A DNA stretch of 64,000 nucleotides from CAKZLS01 sp963701445. GTDB taxonomy: Bacteria; Pseudomonadota; Alphaproteobacteria; Rhodospirillales; Defluviicoccaceae. The stretch is taken from the NCBI GenBank assembly GCA_963701445.1, contig CAVPAM010000006.1, forward strand, positions 1 to 64,000. The letters are read 5' to 3'. The notes below the pieces were generated by a model. That model searched no databases. It was not told where the DNA came from and worked only from the letters and a program-made list of their open reading frames with translations. This document shows positions 8,216 to 17,267 of this stretch, piece after piece; the first letter of the stretch is position 1, and the number at the start of each line of letters is the position of its first letter. Both the position numbers and the translations under genes were made by a program.

Positions 8216-10872
8216 GCGGCCCCGGCCAAGGCTTGCGCGATGGCACCTTCCATGGCGTCGAGCGCCGCCTGAGCCTTCTCCGCGTCCGGCCCTCCGGCCT
8301 GGGCCATGTCGGGCCGGCCACCGCCGCCCTTGCCGCCCAACGCCGCCGAACCCACCCGCACCAGATCCACGGCGTTGAACCGGTCCGTGAGGTCGCCGGT
8401 GACCCCGACGACCACCGACGCCTTGCCGTCGCTCCGCGAGACCAGCGCCACGACGCCGGAGCCCACCTGCTTTTTCAGGTCGTCGGCGAGGCTCTTGAGG
8501 TCCTTTGCCGGGATGTCGTCGAGCAATCGCGGAGAATAGCGGATTCCGCCCACGTCCTTGATTTCGAGGTTGCCGCCACCGCCGCCACCGGTCGCCAGGG
8601 CGCGCCGCGCCTCGGTCAACTCCTGCTCGAGCCTGCGCCGCTCCTCCAGCAACGCCGCGACCCGCGCCGGCACATCGGCGGGACCGGTCCGGAGAAGGCT
8701 GGCGGTTTCCTGCAGCGCCAGGCTCTGATCGGCGACGTAGCGCTGGGCGCCCTCGCCGGTGACCGCCTCGATCCGGCGGACGCCCGCCGCGACCGCGCCC
8801 TCGGACACGATCTTGAACAATCCGATGTCGCCGGTCCGCCGAACGTGGGTGCCGCCGCAGAGTTCGGTGGAATACGCATGGTCGTCGGCGGCGCCCATGG
8901 ACACCACCCGCACTTCGTCGCCGTACTTTTCGCCGAACAGCGCCATGGCGCCGGCGGCCACGGCCGCTTCCGGGTCCATCAGATGGGTGACCACGTCGGC
9001 GTTCCGGCGAACCTGCGCGTTGACGTCGGCTTCGGCCCGGGCCAGTTCCTCGGCTCCGATCGCCTTGGGATGACTGATGTCGAAGCGAAGGCGATCCGGG
9101 GCCACCAGCGATCCCTTCTGGGTCACGTGCGTGCCCAGGTGCTGGCGCAGCGCCTCGTGCAGCAGGTGAGTCGCCGAGTGATTGGCGCGGATCGCCGAGC
9201 GCCGGGCGTGATCCACGTCCAGCTGGACCACGTCGCCGACCCGCAGGGTTCCCGTCTCGACCGCGCCGATATGCACATGCAGTTCGCCCAGGCGTTTCTG
9301 GGTATCGGTCACCATCACCCGCGCGCCGCTCGCGCTGGTCATCGTTCCGGCGTCACCCATCTGTCCGCCGGACTCGCCATAGAAGGGCGTCTGGTTGCAG
9401 ACGATCGCGACTCCCTGTCCCTCCTCGGCCAACTCAACCTCGCCGCCGTCGACGACGATGGCCACCACCTGCCCCTCGGCCTCCTCGGTTTCGTATCCGA
9501 GGAATTCGGTCGGGCCCCGCCGCTCGCGAATGGCAAACCAGACCGCCTCGGTGGCGGCCTCGCCGGATCCGGCCCAGGCTTTCCGCGCCTCGGCGCGCTG
9601 CCGTTCCATGGCGGTGTTGAAGCCGTCCACGTCGACGTGCATCCCCTTGGCGCGCAGCGCGTCCTGCGTCAGGTCCAGCGGAAATCCGTACGTGTCGTAA
9701 AGCTTGAACGCGGTTTCGCCGTCCAGGGTCCCGCCGGACGGCAAGTTCGATGCCGCCTCGTCCAACAGTCCGAGACCTCGGTCGAGCGTGCGCTGGAACC
9801 GGGTTTCCTCGAGTTTGAGAGTTTCGGCGATCATCGACTGGGCGCGCCCCAATTCGGGATAGGCGCCGCCCATCTTGGCCACCAGCGCCGGAACCAGCCG
9901 CCACATGAGCGGCGACGCGCAACCCATGAGGTGGGCATGGCGCATGGCGCGGCGCATGATCCGGCGCAGAACGTAGCCCCGGCCCTCGTTGGACGGCAGC
10001 ACGCCGTCGGCGATCAGAAAGCTGGTCGCCCGCAGGTGATCGGCGATGACCCGGTGCGAGGTCTTGTGCTCGCCGAAGGGTTCGGTGCCGCTGGCCTCCG
10101 CCGACGCGTGGATCAGCGCCTCCATGAGGTCGATTTTATAGTTGTCGTGGGTGCCCTGCATGACCGCCGCCGTCCGCTCCAGGCCCATGCCCGTGTCGAT
10201 GGAGGGCCTCGGCAGGTCCACGCGCTGGTCGGTCGTCACCTGCTCGTATTGCATGAACACGAGGTTCCAGATTTCGATGAACCGGTCGCCGTCCTCGTCC
10301 GGGCTGCCCGGAGGTCCCCCCGGAATGTGATCGCCGTGATCGTAGAAAATCTCCGAGCACGGACCGCACGGCCCGGTGTCCCCCATGGCCCAGAAATTGT
10401 CGGACGTGGGGATGCGGATGATCTTGCTTTCCGGCAGGCCGGCGATCTTCTTCCAAAGGTCGAAGGCCTGGTCGTCCTCGGCATAGACCGTCGCCAGCAG
10501 CCGCTCGCGCGGCAGTCCGAATTCCTTGGTGACCAGGTTCCACGCCAGCTCGATGGCCAGTTCCTTGAAGTAGTCGCCGAAGGAGAAGTTGCCGAGCATC
10601 TCGAAAAACGTGTGATGGCGGGCGGTGTACCCGACGTTTTCCAGGTCGTTGTGCTTGCCGCCCGCGCGAACGCACTTCTGGGAGGTCACGGCGCGCGCGT
10701 AGTCCCGCTTTTCGGCGCCGGTGAACACGTTCTTGAATTGCACCATGCCCGCGTTGGTGAACATCAGGGTCGGATCGTTGCGCGGCACGAGCGGGCCGGA
10801 CTCCACGATCCGATGATCGTGGCGCGCGAAGAAGTCGAGAAACGCTTTTCGAATGTCGTTGACGGTCTGCAT
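8212..10872 (-). CDS. alaS: Alanyl-tRNA synthetase
   Basis: A full-length, intact class II synthetase of 886 residues that charges tRNA-Ala. The N-terminal catalytic core begins MQTVNDIRKAFLDFFARHDH and has motif 2 around RHHTFFEMLGNFSFGDYFK. The editing domain carries the zinc/active-site motifs HSATHLLHEAL and CGGTHVRRTGDIG. The C-terminal oligomerisation/C-Ala part follows after a coiled-coil. The gene lies downstream of recA on the same strand, a common alphaproteobacterial arrangement, and leads into an MFS gene. This uninterrupted 2.7 kb reading frame is useful as a control when judging the frameshifts elsewhere. Confidence 0.98.
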   Translation of the reverse strand: MQTVNDIRKAFLDFFARHDHRIVESGPLVPRNDPTLMFTNAGMVQFKNVFTGAEKRDYARAVTSQKCVRAGGKHNDLENVGYTARHHTFFEMLGNFSFGDYFKELAIELAWNLVTKEFGLPRERLLATVYAEDDQAFDLWKKIAGLPESKIIRIPTSDNFWAMGDTGPCGPCSEIFYDHGDHIPGGPPGSPDEDGDRFIEIWNLVFMQYEQVTTDQRVDLPRPSIDTGMGLERTAAVMQGTHDNYKIDLMEALIHASAEASGTEPFGEHKTSHRVIADHLRATSFLIADGVLPSNEGRGYVLRRIMRRAMRHAHLMGCASPLMWRLVPALVAKMGGAYPELGRAQSMIAETLKLEETRFQRTLDRGLGLLDEAASNLPSGGTLDGETAFKLYDTYGFPLDLTQDALRAKGMHVDVDGFNTAMERQRAEARKAWAGSGEAATEAVWFAIRERRGPTEFLGYETEEAEGQVVAIVVDGGEVELAEEGQGVAIVCNQTPFYGESGGQMGDAGTMTSASGARVMVTDTQKRLGELHVHIGAVETGTLRVGDVVQLDVDHARRSAIRANHSATHLLHEALRQHLGTHVTQKGSLVAPDRLRFDISHPKAIGAEELARAEADVNAQVRRNADVVTHLMDPEAAVAAGAMALFGEKYGDEVRVVSMGAADDHAYSTELCGGTHVRRTGDIGLFKIVSEGAVAAGVRRIEAVTGEGAQRYVADQSLALQETASLLRTGPADVPARVAALLEERRRLEQELTEARRALATGGGGGGNLEIKDVGGIRYSPRLLDDIPAKDLKSLADDLKKQVGSGVVALVSRSDGKASVVVGVTGDLTDRFNAVDLVRVGSAALGGKGGGGRPDMAQAGGPDAEKAQAALDAMEGAIAQALAGAA

Positions 10873-10980
10873 TGGCTTTATTTAGGTCCGTGGCGCGCCC
10901 GACGGAATGTCGGCTGGAAAAAACTCGCTTTTACAGCCAACTCTCGGGGGTGTCCAGGAAGCCAGTCACCCGGACGGACA

Positions 10981-11006
10981 GGGCGGCCCCCGCCAGGGCC
11001 GCCCCT
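10981..11006. terminator. GC-rich hairpin between recA and alaS
   Basis: A perfect inverted repeat with 9-base arms (GGGCGGCCC and GGGCCGCCC) around a six-base loop lies in the 190-base recA-alaS gap. On the plus side it is followed by a TTTCTT stretch; on the minus side, where recA is read, there is no T tract. It could be an attenuator or a rho-dependent pause between the two genes. Coordinates are good to about one base. Confidence 0.4.
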
Positions 11007-11065
11007 CCGGTTTCTTGTTCATGGGGTATTTCGGGGAGCGCCGACCCGGACGCCCGCCGCCAAGA

Positions 11066-12145
11066 TCAGTCCGCGGTCTCGGCCGCGCCATCCATGTCAC
11101 CCGGCCCCGCGAGCATCGCTTCGGAGACGAGACCGGCATTCCCGCGGATCTTGTTCTCGATCTCGGCCGCCACCTCGGGGTTCTCGCGGAGATAGGACTT
11201 GGCGTTCTCGCGTCCCTGGCCGACGCGGGTCGACCCGTAGGAAAACCATGACCCCGATTTCTCCACGAGGCCGGCCTTCAAGCCGAGATCGATGAGTTCG
11301 CCGGTCTTGGATATGCCCTCGCCGTACATGATATCGAACTCGACCATCTTGAACGGCGGCGCCAGCTTGTTCTTCACCACCTTGACCCGGGTCTGATTGC
11401 CGACCACCTCGTCGCGGTCCTTGATGGCGCCGATGCGCCGGATTTCGAGCCGGACCGAGGAGTAGAACTTCAGGGCGTTGCCGCCGGTGGTGGTCTCCGG
11501 GTTGCCGAACATCACCCCGATCTTCATGCGGATCTGATTGATGAAGATGATCATGGTGCGCGAGCGGGAGACCGAAGCCGTCAGTTTACGCAAGGCCTGG
11601 CTCATCAGCCGCGCCTGAAGGCCCACGTGGGTGTCGCCCATCTCGCCCTCGAGCTCGGCCCTCGGGACCAGGGCGGCGACGCTGTCCACCACCAGCACGT
11701 CGACCGCGCCCGAGCGGACCAGGGTATCGGCGATCTCCAGGGCCTGCTCGCCGGCGTCGGGCTGAGAAATCAGAAGATCGTCGACATTGACGCCCAGTTT
11801 TTTCGCGTAGATGGGATCAAGCGCGTGTTCGGCGTCGATGAAGGCGCAAACCCCGCCCTTCTTCTGGGCCTCGGCCACGGTATGAAGCGCCAGGGTCGTC
11901 TTACCCGAACTCTCGGGGCCGTAGATCTCCACCACGCGGCCGCGCGGCAGGCCACCGATACCAAGCGCGATATCCAGGCCGAGGGACCCGGTTGACACGG
12001 TCTCGGTCTCGACGGTCTCGCGTTGGCCCAGGCGCATGATGGACCCCTTGCCGAAAGCCCTCTCGATCTGGCTGACGGCGGCGTCGATGGCCTTGCTCTT
12101 GTCGATGCTGTCTTTTTCCACGAGTCGAAAACTGGTTCCTAGCAT
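11066..12145 (-). CDS. recA: RecA recombinase
   Basis: A 359-residue RecA with Walker A GPESSGKT (residues 76-83), the DVLVVDSVAALVPRAELEGE segment, the L1/L2 DNA-binding loops (GEMGDTHVGLQARLMSQAL; GNPETTTGGNALKF) and the acidic C-terminus. It carries out strand exchange and triggers LexA self-cleavage. It starts ATG after GGGGGGA. A near-consensus alphaproteobacterial SOS box lies 53-67 bases upstream of the start, so DNA-damage induction is expected. The gene is intact. Confidence 0.98.
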   Translation of the reverse strand: MLGTSFRLVEKDSIDKSKAIDAAVSQIERAFGKGSIMRLGQRETVETETVSTGSLGLDIALGIGGLPRGRVVEIYGPESSGKTTLALHTVAEAQKKGGVCAFIDAEHALDPIYAKKLGVNVDDLLISQPDAGEQALEIADTLVRSGAVDVLVVDSVAALVPRAELEGEMGDTHVGLQARLMSQALRKLTASVSRSRTMIIFINQIRMKIGVMFGNPETTTGGNALKFYSSVRLEIRRIGAIKDRDEVVGNQTRVKVVKNKLAPPFKMVEFDIMYGEGISKTGELIDLGLKAGLVEKSGSWFSYGSTRVGQGRENAKSYLRENPEVAAEIENKIRGNAGLVSEAMLAGPGDMDGAAETAD

Positions 12146-12197
12146 TGATCGTCCCCCCTTATTCCATAGGGCTTAGTGGTAAGCAACTGGCATCACC

Positions 12198-12212
12198 GTA
12201 CCGGTTTTGTTC
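12198..12212 (-). promoter_or_regulatory. Putative LexA (SOS) box upstream of recA
   Basis: The sequence GTAC-N7-GTTC matches the alphaproteobacterial LexA operator GTTC-N7-GTTC at seven of eight positions, with the correct spacing, 53 bases ahead of the recA start. The location before a classic SOS gene supports it; one mismatch keeps the confidence moderate. Confidence 0.5.
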
Positions 12213-12997
12213 TTCGCCGCAAGGATTTTTTTCAACGCATTGAAATTACGAGATTTAATTATTACCCATTTGGGGTATTTTTTGAGCGGGCCCGGCGGTC
12301 TCGGCCACCCGGCCGAACGCCGCCGCCGCCATCGGCCACCGATGCCCCTCGAATCGCCCCGCCCGCGCCGCGCCCCGATCCCCGCCCGATACCCGCCCCG
12401 ATACCCGATTGGCGTTATCGGGCGGCGTAACGCCGGGGCCGGACCACGGCTCGGCTTCAGGGCGCATTCCGGCTGTTCACATTTTCGTGATCGCAACCCG
12501 GGTGGTTCGCGGCGCCCGACCCACGCGCCCTCCGTGGGGACACGGACATCCATGCTCGTAAAAATAACAAGAGGGTTGATATGCGATTATCCAAATGGGG
12601 TGCAATGGCGGCTGGATTTTGGTTCGCCGCCGGGCGGCGCGCCGACCCGATGGCGTTTCTTTTTGTCGCTCGCCGCGCCCCGGAACACCGATGACGGTCG
12701 ACCCCTCATTTTCCAACCGGAAGTTGAAGCGTCGGAGCGCCTCCCCCTCGCGGCCCCGTGGTTTCCCTCGCTTCCACCGATGCACATTTCAGCGCTGTGT
12801 TAATTGCCCCGGGAACTGACGCTCCCAGGAAGATGCATTCTGGCGGTTGGATATTGTTCTAAACAGTGGCAATATAGGCGTGGGAGAGAGGTATGGCCGA
12901 GAGTCACCTTGACACGCTTTGGGTTAAAATCGTGGGAGCGCCGATCGGCAAGGCGCCCCCATCGGGGGAAGCAATCATTGCGCGAAGGAGAGGGTGA
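12213..12997. other. Long intergenic region with two ACCC-N-GGGT palindromes
   Basis: No convincing gene is seen in this stretch between recA and the LuxR-type gene. It holds AT-rich islands in otherwise GC-rich DNA and two short palindromes. TACCCATTTGGGGTA at 12263-12277 has perfect five-base arms; ATCCAAATGGGGT at 12589-12601 has one mismatch. Both belong to the palindrome family seen in other intergenic regions of the window and may be operators for a common regulator. The two flank opposite ends of the gap, one nearer recA and one nearer the LuxR-type gene. Confidence 0.4.
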
Positions 12998-14443
12998 ATG
13001 AATACTGGCGGGCTCGTTGACCGGCGCTCGGGCGAAGATCGTCGGGACGCTCCAGATCGAAGACTTGAGAACGAACGCCGGTCCGGCGCGGACCGGAGGC
13101 TGGAAGCGGGCGCGATGGGCGCGGCGGGCCTGCCGGCCCGACACCAGGGCGCGCGGCCTCCCGTGGAGCGGCGCGGCGGACAGGACAGGCGCGACAGCTC
13201 CTACCGCCGGTACGATTCGGACCGGCGCGCCAGCAACGACAGGCGGGCGTGGGCCGGACGGTCCGACGCGGACCGAGCCTTCGAACCCAGCCTCGCCGAC
13301 ATCGGCGACCCCAGAAGCGGCGCGCTCATGGAGATCCTCTCCGGTTTCCACGAAGCCAGCGCGGACCCGAAAGCGTGGCCGAAATGCCTGGTGGCGTTGG
13401 CCGACGCCCTCGGCGCCAAGGTCTGCGCCATCGCCTCGCACGACTACGAAACCGGATCCGGACGGATCGAGCATTCCGTCTACATCCCCAAGGCCTCGAT
13501 CGGCTCCTACGCCGAGCGGTACGGACGCCTGAACATCTTTCTCCAGCAGGATGAGTATTTTCGCGCTCCCGGAGCCGTCTGGACCGACGAGCAGATTTTG
13601 ATGGAGAACGAACTCGTCGACACGCCGTTCTATACGGAGTGGTTGAAGCCGCTCGGCCTTCACCATCACCTGTTCGGCATCCTCGACCGGCGGCGCAACG
13701 TGGTGACGTACCTGTTCCTTGGCCGCGGCGAAATCGAGGGACCGTTCAGCGATACCCTCCTCGCCATGTTCCGGCGCCTGCTCCCGAGTCTGCAACGCGC
13801 ATACCGATCGGGACAATCGCTTCACGAGGCGCGGGAAATCCAGAAGGTGGCGTCGAGCGTCCTCGACGTGGTGCCCATCGGCGTGATCATCGCGGGGACC
13901 TCGGGCAACATCATCGAAGCCAATCAGCGCGCGAAAGGAATGATGGCGGCGTCCGGCGAGCTTTCAGCCGGCAAGTCGGGGCTGGAATTCGATCATCATG
14001 GCCGCCGGTTGAGACTGCGGGACCTGATCGCGCCGGACAAGCAGAAGAACGCCAAGACACCCGACGACGGCATTCGCGCGTTTTCCATCCAGCGGCCCTC
14101 CGGTCAGAAACCGCTGTCCATCCTGATCGCGCCGGTCGACGGCATCAAGGACGTGCGTTCGCCCGACGAACCCGCCGTGATCGTGTTTCTCGGCGACCCC
14201 GGATGCGCCGTGGACATCGACCAGCCCCGGCTTTGCGAACTGTACGGCCTGACCCGGGCCGAGGCCCGCGTGGCCGCGCTGCTCGCCAATGGCTACCGGC
14301 TCGAGGAGACGGCGGAGTCCCTGGGGCTCGTGTACGAAACGGCCCGCAAGCATCTCAAGCACGTGTTCGGCAAGACCGGGACGGACCGCCAGGCCGAGTT
14401 GATCCGCATGCTGGTCACGGGACCGGCGGTGATCCGCCTCTGA
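12998..14443 (+). CDS. LuxR-type HTH regulator with N-terminal DRR repeats and PAS-like domain
   Basis: A 481-residue protein in three parts. Residues 8-83 are a low-complexity arginine/aspartate region with repeated (G/A)xDRR units, e.g. DRRSGEDRRD and GGQDRRDSSYRR. Residues 100-400 are a sensor region without membrane segments, whose second half (about 287-398, VLDVVPIGVIIAGTSGNIIEAN) is PAS-like. Residues 415-472 are a LuxR/GerE helix-turn-helix (LTRAEARVAALLANGY, then AESLGLVYETARKHLKHVF). It should be a cytoplasmic transcription factor responding to an unknown signal. ATG 12998 follows GGAGAGG. It faces the flagellar/cckA operon tail to tail. The DRR region is unusual for this family. 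Confidence 0.82.
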   Translation: MNTGGLVDRRSGEDRRDAPDRRLENERRSGADRRLEAGAMGAAGLPARHQGARPPVERRGGQDRRDSSYRRYDSDRRASNDRRAWAGRSDADRAFEPSLADIGDPRSGALMEILSGFHEASADPKAWPKCLVALADALGAKVCAIASHDYETGSGRIEHSVYIPKASIGSYAERYGRLNIFLQQDEYFRAPGAVWTDEQILMENELVDTPFYTEWLKPLGLHHHLFGILDRRRNVVTYLFLGRGEIEGPFSDTLLAMFRRLLPSLQRAYRSGQSLHEAREIQKVASSVLDVVPIGVIIAGTSGNIIEANQRAKGMMAASGELSAGKSGLEFDHHGRRLRLRDLIAPDKQKNAKTPDDGIRAFSIQRPSGQKPLSILIAPVDGIKDVRSPDEPAVIVFLGDPGCAVDIDQPRLCELYGLTRAEARVAALLANGYRLEETAESLGLVYETARKHLKHVFGKTGTDRQAELIRMLVTGPAVIRL

Positions 14444-14527
14444 CCGGACGCGCCGCGGACCGGCGGTTCCGGTCGTGGGGCGCGGAGCTTGAAATCAGGC
14501 GTGCGCCCCATCTGGCGGGCGCGGCGC

Positions 14528-16147
14528 TTACGCGGCCATAACCTCCTTGACCTTGCCCGCCAGGTCGGCGAGCGAGAACGGCTTGGGCAGGAAATGCACG
14601 GGCGTGTCCTGCCCATGGTTGCCGTTCGTCCCCTCGTCGGCGTACCCGGACACCAGGATCACCTTGACGCCGCCCAGCGTCCGGCGGGCCATGCGCACCA
14701 GGGTGTGACCGTCCATGGCCGGCATGACCACGTCGGTCACGATCAGGTCGATCCGCTCGCCGCCGGCGGCGATCACGTCCATGGCGTTTTCCCCGTTCGT
14801 CGCCTCCAGGACCCGGTATCCCTTGTTACGGAGCGCCCGGGCGGCAAAGACGCGAACCGCGTCCTCGTCCTCCACCAGGAGGATCGTGCCCTTGCCCGCC
14901 GCGTCCGGTTCGAGTTCCGGCGTGGGCGTTGCTGCCGGCGGCGCGGACGGAACCGCCGGCTTGACCCCGCCATCGGCGGTTTCCGCGCGGGCGGGAAGAT
15001 AGATGCTGAAGGTGGTGCCGTCTCCGGACGCGCTTTCGACGAAGATGAACCCTTCGGTCTGGCGCACGATTCCGTACACGGTGGACAGCCCGAGCCCGGT
15101 TCCCTCGCCGACGTCCTTGGTGGAAAAGAACGGCTCGAAAATATTTCCGATCACCTCTCTCGGAATGCCGACACCGGTATCGGCGACCTCGATCAGCACG
15201 TAGTGTCCCGGCGGCATGATGTCCGGCCCGCGATGCAGGGCGTGCTCGAGGACCAGCGCCGACGTGCGGATGGTGAGGACGCCGCCCAACGGCATGGCGT
15301 CCCGCGCATTGACCGCCAGGTTGATGATGACCTGATCGAATTGTCCGGGATCTACCCGGACGCGGGCCGGCGCCCCCTCGTGTTCGACCCGAAGCTCGAT
15401 GTGGGCGCCGAGCAGGCGCCCCAGCATCCGGGAGAGGTCCGACAGGACCTCGCTGACGTCCACCACCTCGGGCTCGAGTTTCTGCTTGCGGGAAAACGCC
15501 AGCAGTTGGCGGACCAGGTTCGACGCGCGCTTGGCGTTTCCCCGGATCTGCATGATGTCGTCGAAGGACGGATCGCCCGGTCCGTGCCGCGCCAGAAGCA
15601 GGTCGCAGAACCCCAGCGTGGCGGTGAGCTGGTTGTTGAAGTCATGGGCGATCCCGCCCGCGAGCTGGCCGACGGCGTGCATTTTCTGCGACTGGGCGAG
15701 CTGCGCTTCCAGGTTGCGGTGATCCGTCGCGTCCAGCACGTGAACGATCAGGCCGGCGGCCTCTCCGCCAACGTCCATCCGAGCCGCGAAGATCGACGCC
15801 GAGACTTCCCGGACATCCCCTCCGGGCATGCGAATACCCTCCAGCCGCGCGGCGCGGACCGTTCCGAGCACCAATTTCGACAGTTGCCCCACCACGTCGT
15901 CCCGATCTTCCTTGCCGACGAGGTCGGCGAGCGGGCGGCCGATGACGGCGCTCTTTTCCACGCTCAGCGAGCGGAGAAAGGCCTGATTGCAGTCGGTGAC
16001 CTCGCCGCGCAGGTCGAGAAACGCGATGCCGATGGGGGACTCGTCGAACACCAGTTTCAAGCGGTCGTCCACGCCCGCGCCCGATGCCGCCGCCCGCTCC
16101 GGGCGCCCGGCCAGCCATCGTCCCAGGGCCCTGGCCGCGCCGATCAC
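14528..16147 (-). CDS. cckA: Cell-cycle hybrid histidine kinase CckA
   Basis: A 539-residue hybrid kinase with an N-terminal PAS domain (about 27-140), a dimerisation/phosphoacceptor domain with His168 in GGIAHDFNNQ, an ATPase domain (NLAVNARDAM; VADTGVGIP; GTGLGLSTVYG) and a C-terminal receiver with Asp472 in VTDVVMPAMDG. The C-terminus HFLPKPFSLADLAGKV is typical of CckA. In alphaproteobacteria CckA feeds phosphate through ChpT to CtrA, controlling cell cycle and motility. This copy lacks the two N-terminal transmembrane helices of Caulobacter CckA, so it is predicted cytosolic. The start is GTG with GGAGG five bases before it. It is the last gene of the flagellar operon. Confidence 0.9.
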   Translation of the reverse strand: MIGAARALGRWLAGRPERAAASGAGVDDRLKLVFDESPIGIAFLDLRGEVTDCNQAFLRSLSVEKSAVIGRPLADLVGKEDRDDVVGQLSKLVLGTVRAARLEGIRMPGGDVREVSASIFAARMDVGGEAAGLIVHVLDATDHRNLEAQLAQSQKMHAVGQLAGGIAHDFNNQLTATLGFCDLLLARHGPGDPSFDDIMQIRGNAKRASNLVRQLLAFSRKQKLEPEVVDVSEVLSDLSRMLGRLLGAHIELRVEHEGAPARVRVDPGQFDQVIINLAVNARDAMPLGGVLTIRTSALVLEHALHRGPDIMPPGHYVLIEVADTGVGIPREVIGNIFEPFFSTKDVGEGTGLGLSTVYGIVRQTEGFIFVESASGDGTTFSIYLPARAETADGGVKPAVPSAPPAATPTPELEPDAAGKGTILLVEDEDAVRVFAARALRNKGYRVLEATNGENAMDVIAAGGERIDLIVTDVVMPAMDGHTLVRMARRTLGGVKVILVSGYADEGTNGNHGQDTPVHFLPKPFSLADLAGKVKEVMAA

Positions 16148-16181
16148 CGTGGCCTCCGGACGCGCGGAGGCTGCCTCGGGG

Positions 16182-17249
16182 TCATGACGCCTGCCCCTTC
16201 AGGCGCATGACGTAGCCGATGACCTGGGCCACCGCCTGGTAGTGTTCGGGAGGAATTTCCTGGTCGATCTCCACCGAGGCGTACAGCGCGCGCGCCAGCG
16301 GCGGGTTCTCCACGAGCGGGATTTCATGCTCGCGGGCGATCTCGCGGATCCGCTGGGCGATCACGTCCACGCCCTTGGCCACCAGCTTCGGCGCCCCCAT
16401 GGACTCCATGTCGTAGGACAGCGCGATGGAATAGTGGGTCGGGTTGGTGATGATCACATCGGCCTTCGGCACCGCCGCCATCATGCGCTTCTGGGCGCGC
16501 TCCATGCGCAGGCGCCGAATCCGCGATTTGATCTGCGGGTCGCCCTCGGACTGCTTGTGTTCGTCCCGCACCTCCTGCTTGGTCATCCGCATCTGCTTCA
16601 GGAAGGTGTATTTCTGGTAGGCGAAGTCGAGGAGCGCCACCGCGGTCATCACCGCGACCGTGGCGATGGTCATCATCACGGCGAGATCGTGAACGCGGTC
16701 GAGCGTGCCGATCACCTCGATCGCCGGAAGCCGTTCGACGTCGCGAAGAAGCGGCAGCGCCAAACCCAGGGAGACCGCCCCGACGGCGGACAGTTTCAAC
16801 AGTCCCTTGACGAATTCCATGAGGGACTGGGCGGAGAACAGCTTGCCCACCCCCTTGCGCAGGGAAATGTTCGCGGGGTCGACCTTGATCTTGGTGGGCG
16901 CCCAGATGAGGCCGGTCTGCAGCATCCCGGCGGCCAGGGCCAGGACCACCAGCAGCGCCAGGACCGGCGCGATCATCCAGCCGATGTCCAGCACCAGCGC
17001 CGCCAGCGCGTCCTGCATATCCTCGACGTGGAGGGACATATCGTGCGGCGAGTCGAGGAACCTCACGAGAGCGCCGGACACATCGCGCGAGATCCCCGGC
17101 GCCATGAAAACCAGCGCGATGGCGCCCCCCACCAGGATGGCCCAACTCTTGATTTCCTGCGAGGAAGCGGCCTGTCCCTTTTCGCGCGCGTCATGCAGGC
17201 GTTTCGGTGTCGGTTCTTCCGATTTCGATGCGTCTTGCTCGTCGGCCAC
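16182..17249 (-). CDS. flhB: Flagellar type III export switch protein FlhB
   Basis: A 355-residue inner-membrane protein of the flagellar export gate. The N-terminus SEEPTPKRLHDAREKGQ is the family signature, four hydrophobic helices follow, and the cytoplasmic domain contains the autocleavage site NPTH (residues 269-272). Cleavage there switches export from rod/hook to filament substrates. The gene lies between fliR and cckA on the minus strand with short gaps, fitting one operon. The reading frame is intact. Confidence 0.96.
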   Translation of the reverse strand: MADEQDASKSEEPTPKRLHDAREKGQAASSQEIKSWAILVGGAIALVFMAPGISRDVSGALVRFLDSPHDMSLHVEDMQDALAALVLDIGWMIAPVLALLVVLALAAGMLQTGLIWAPTKIKVDPANISLRKGVGKLFSAQSLMEFVKGLLKLSAVGAVSLGLALPLLRDVERLPAIEVIGTLDRVHDLAVMMTIATVAVMTAVALLDFAYQKYTFLKQMRMTKQEVRDEHKQSEGDPQIKSRIRRLRMERAQKRMMAAVPKADVIITNPTHYSIALSYDMESMGAPKLVAKGVDVIAQRIREIAREHEIPLVENPPLARALYASVEIDQEIPPEHYQAVAQVIGYVMRLKGQAS

Positions 17250-17267
17250 GACGGTCCCCGGCGCGGA

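Noticed and set aside
8233..11295. A 1,020-codon open frame on the plus strand opposite alaS and part of recA.
   Set aside because: It mirrors genuine minus-strand genes in GC-rich DNA and has no recognisable domains; alaS explains the region.
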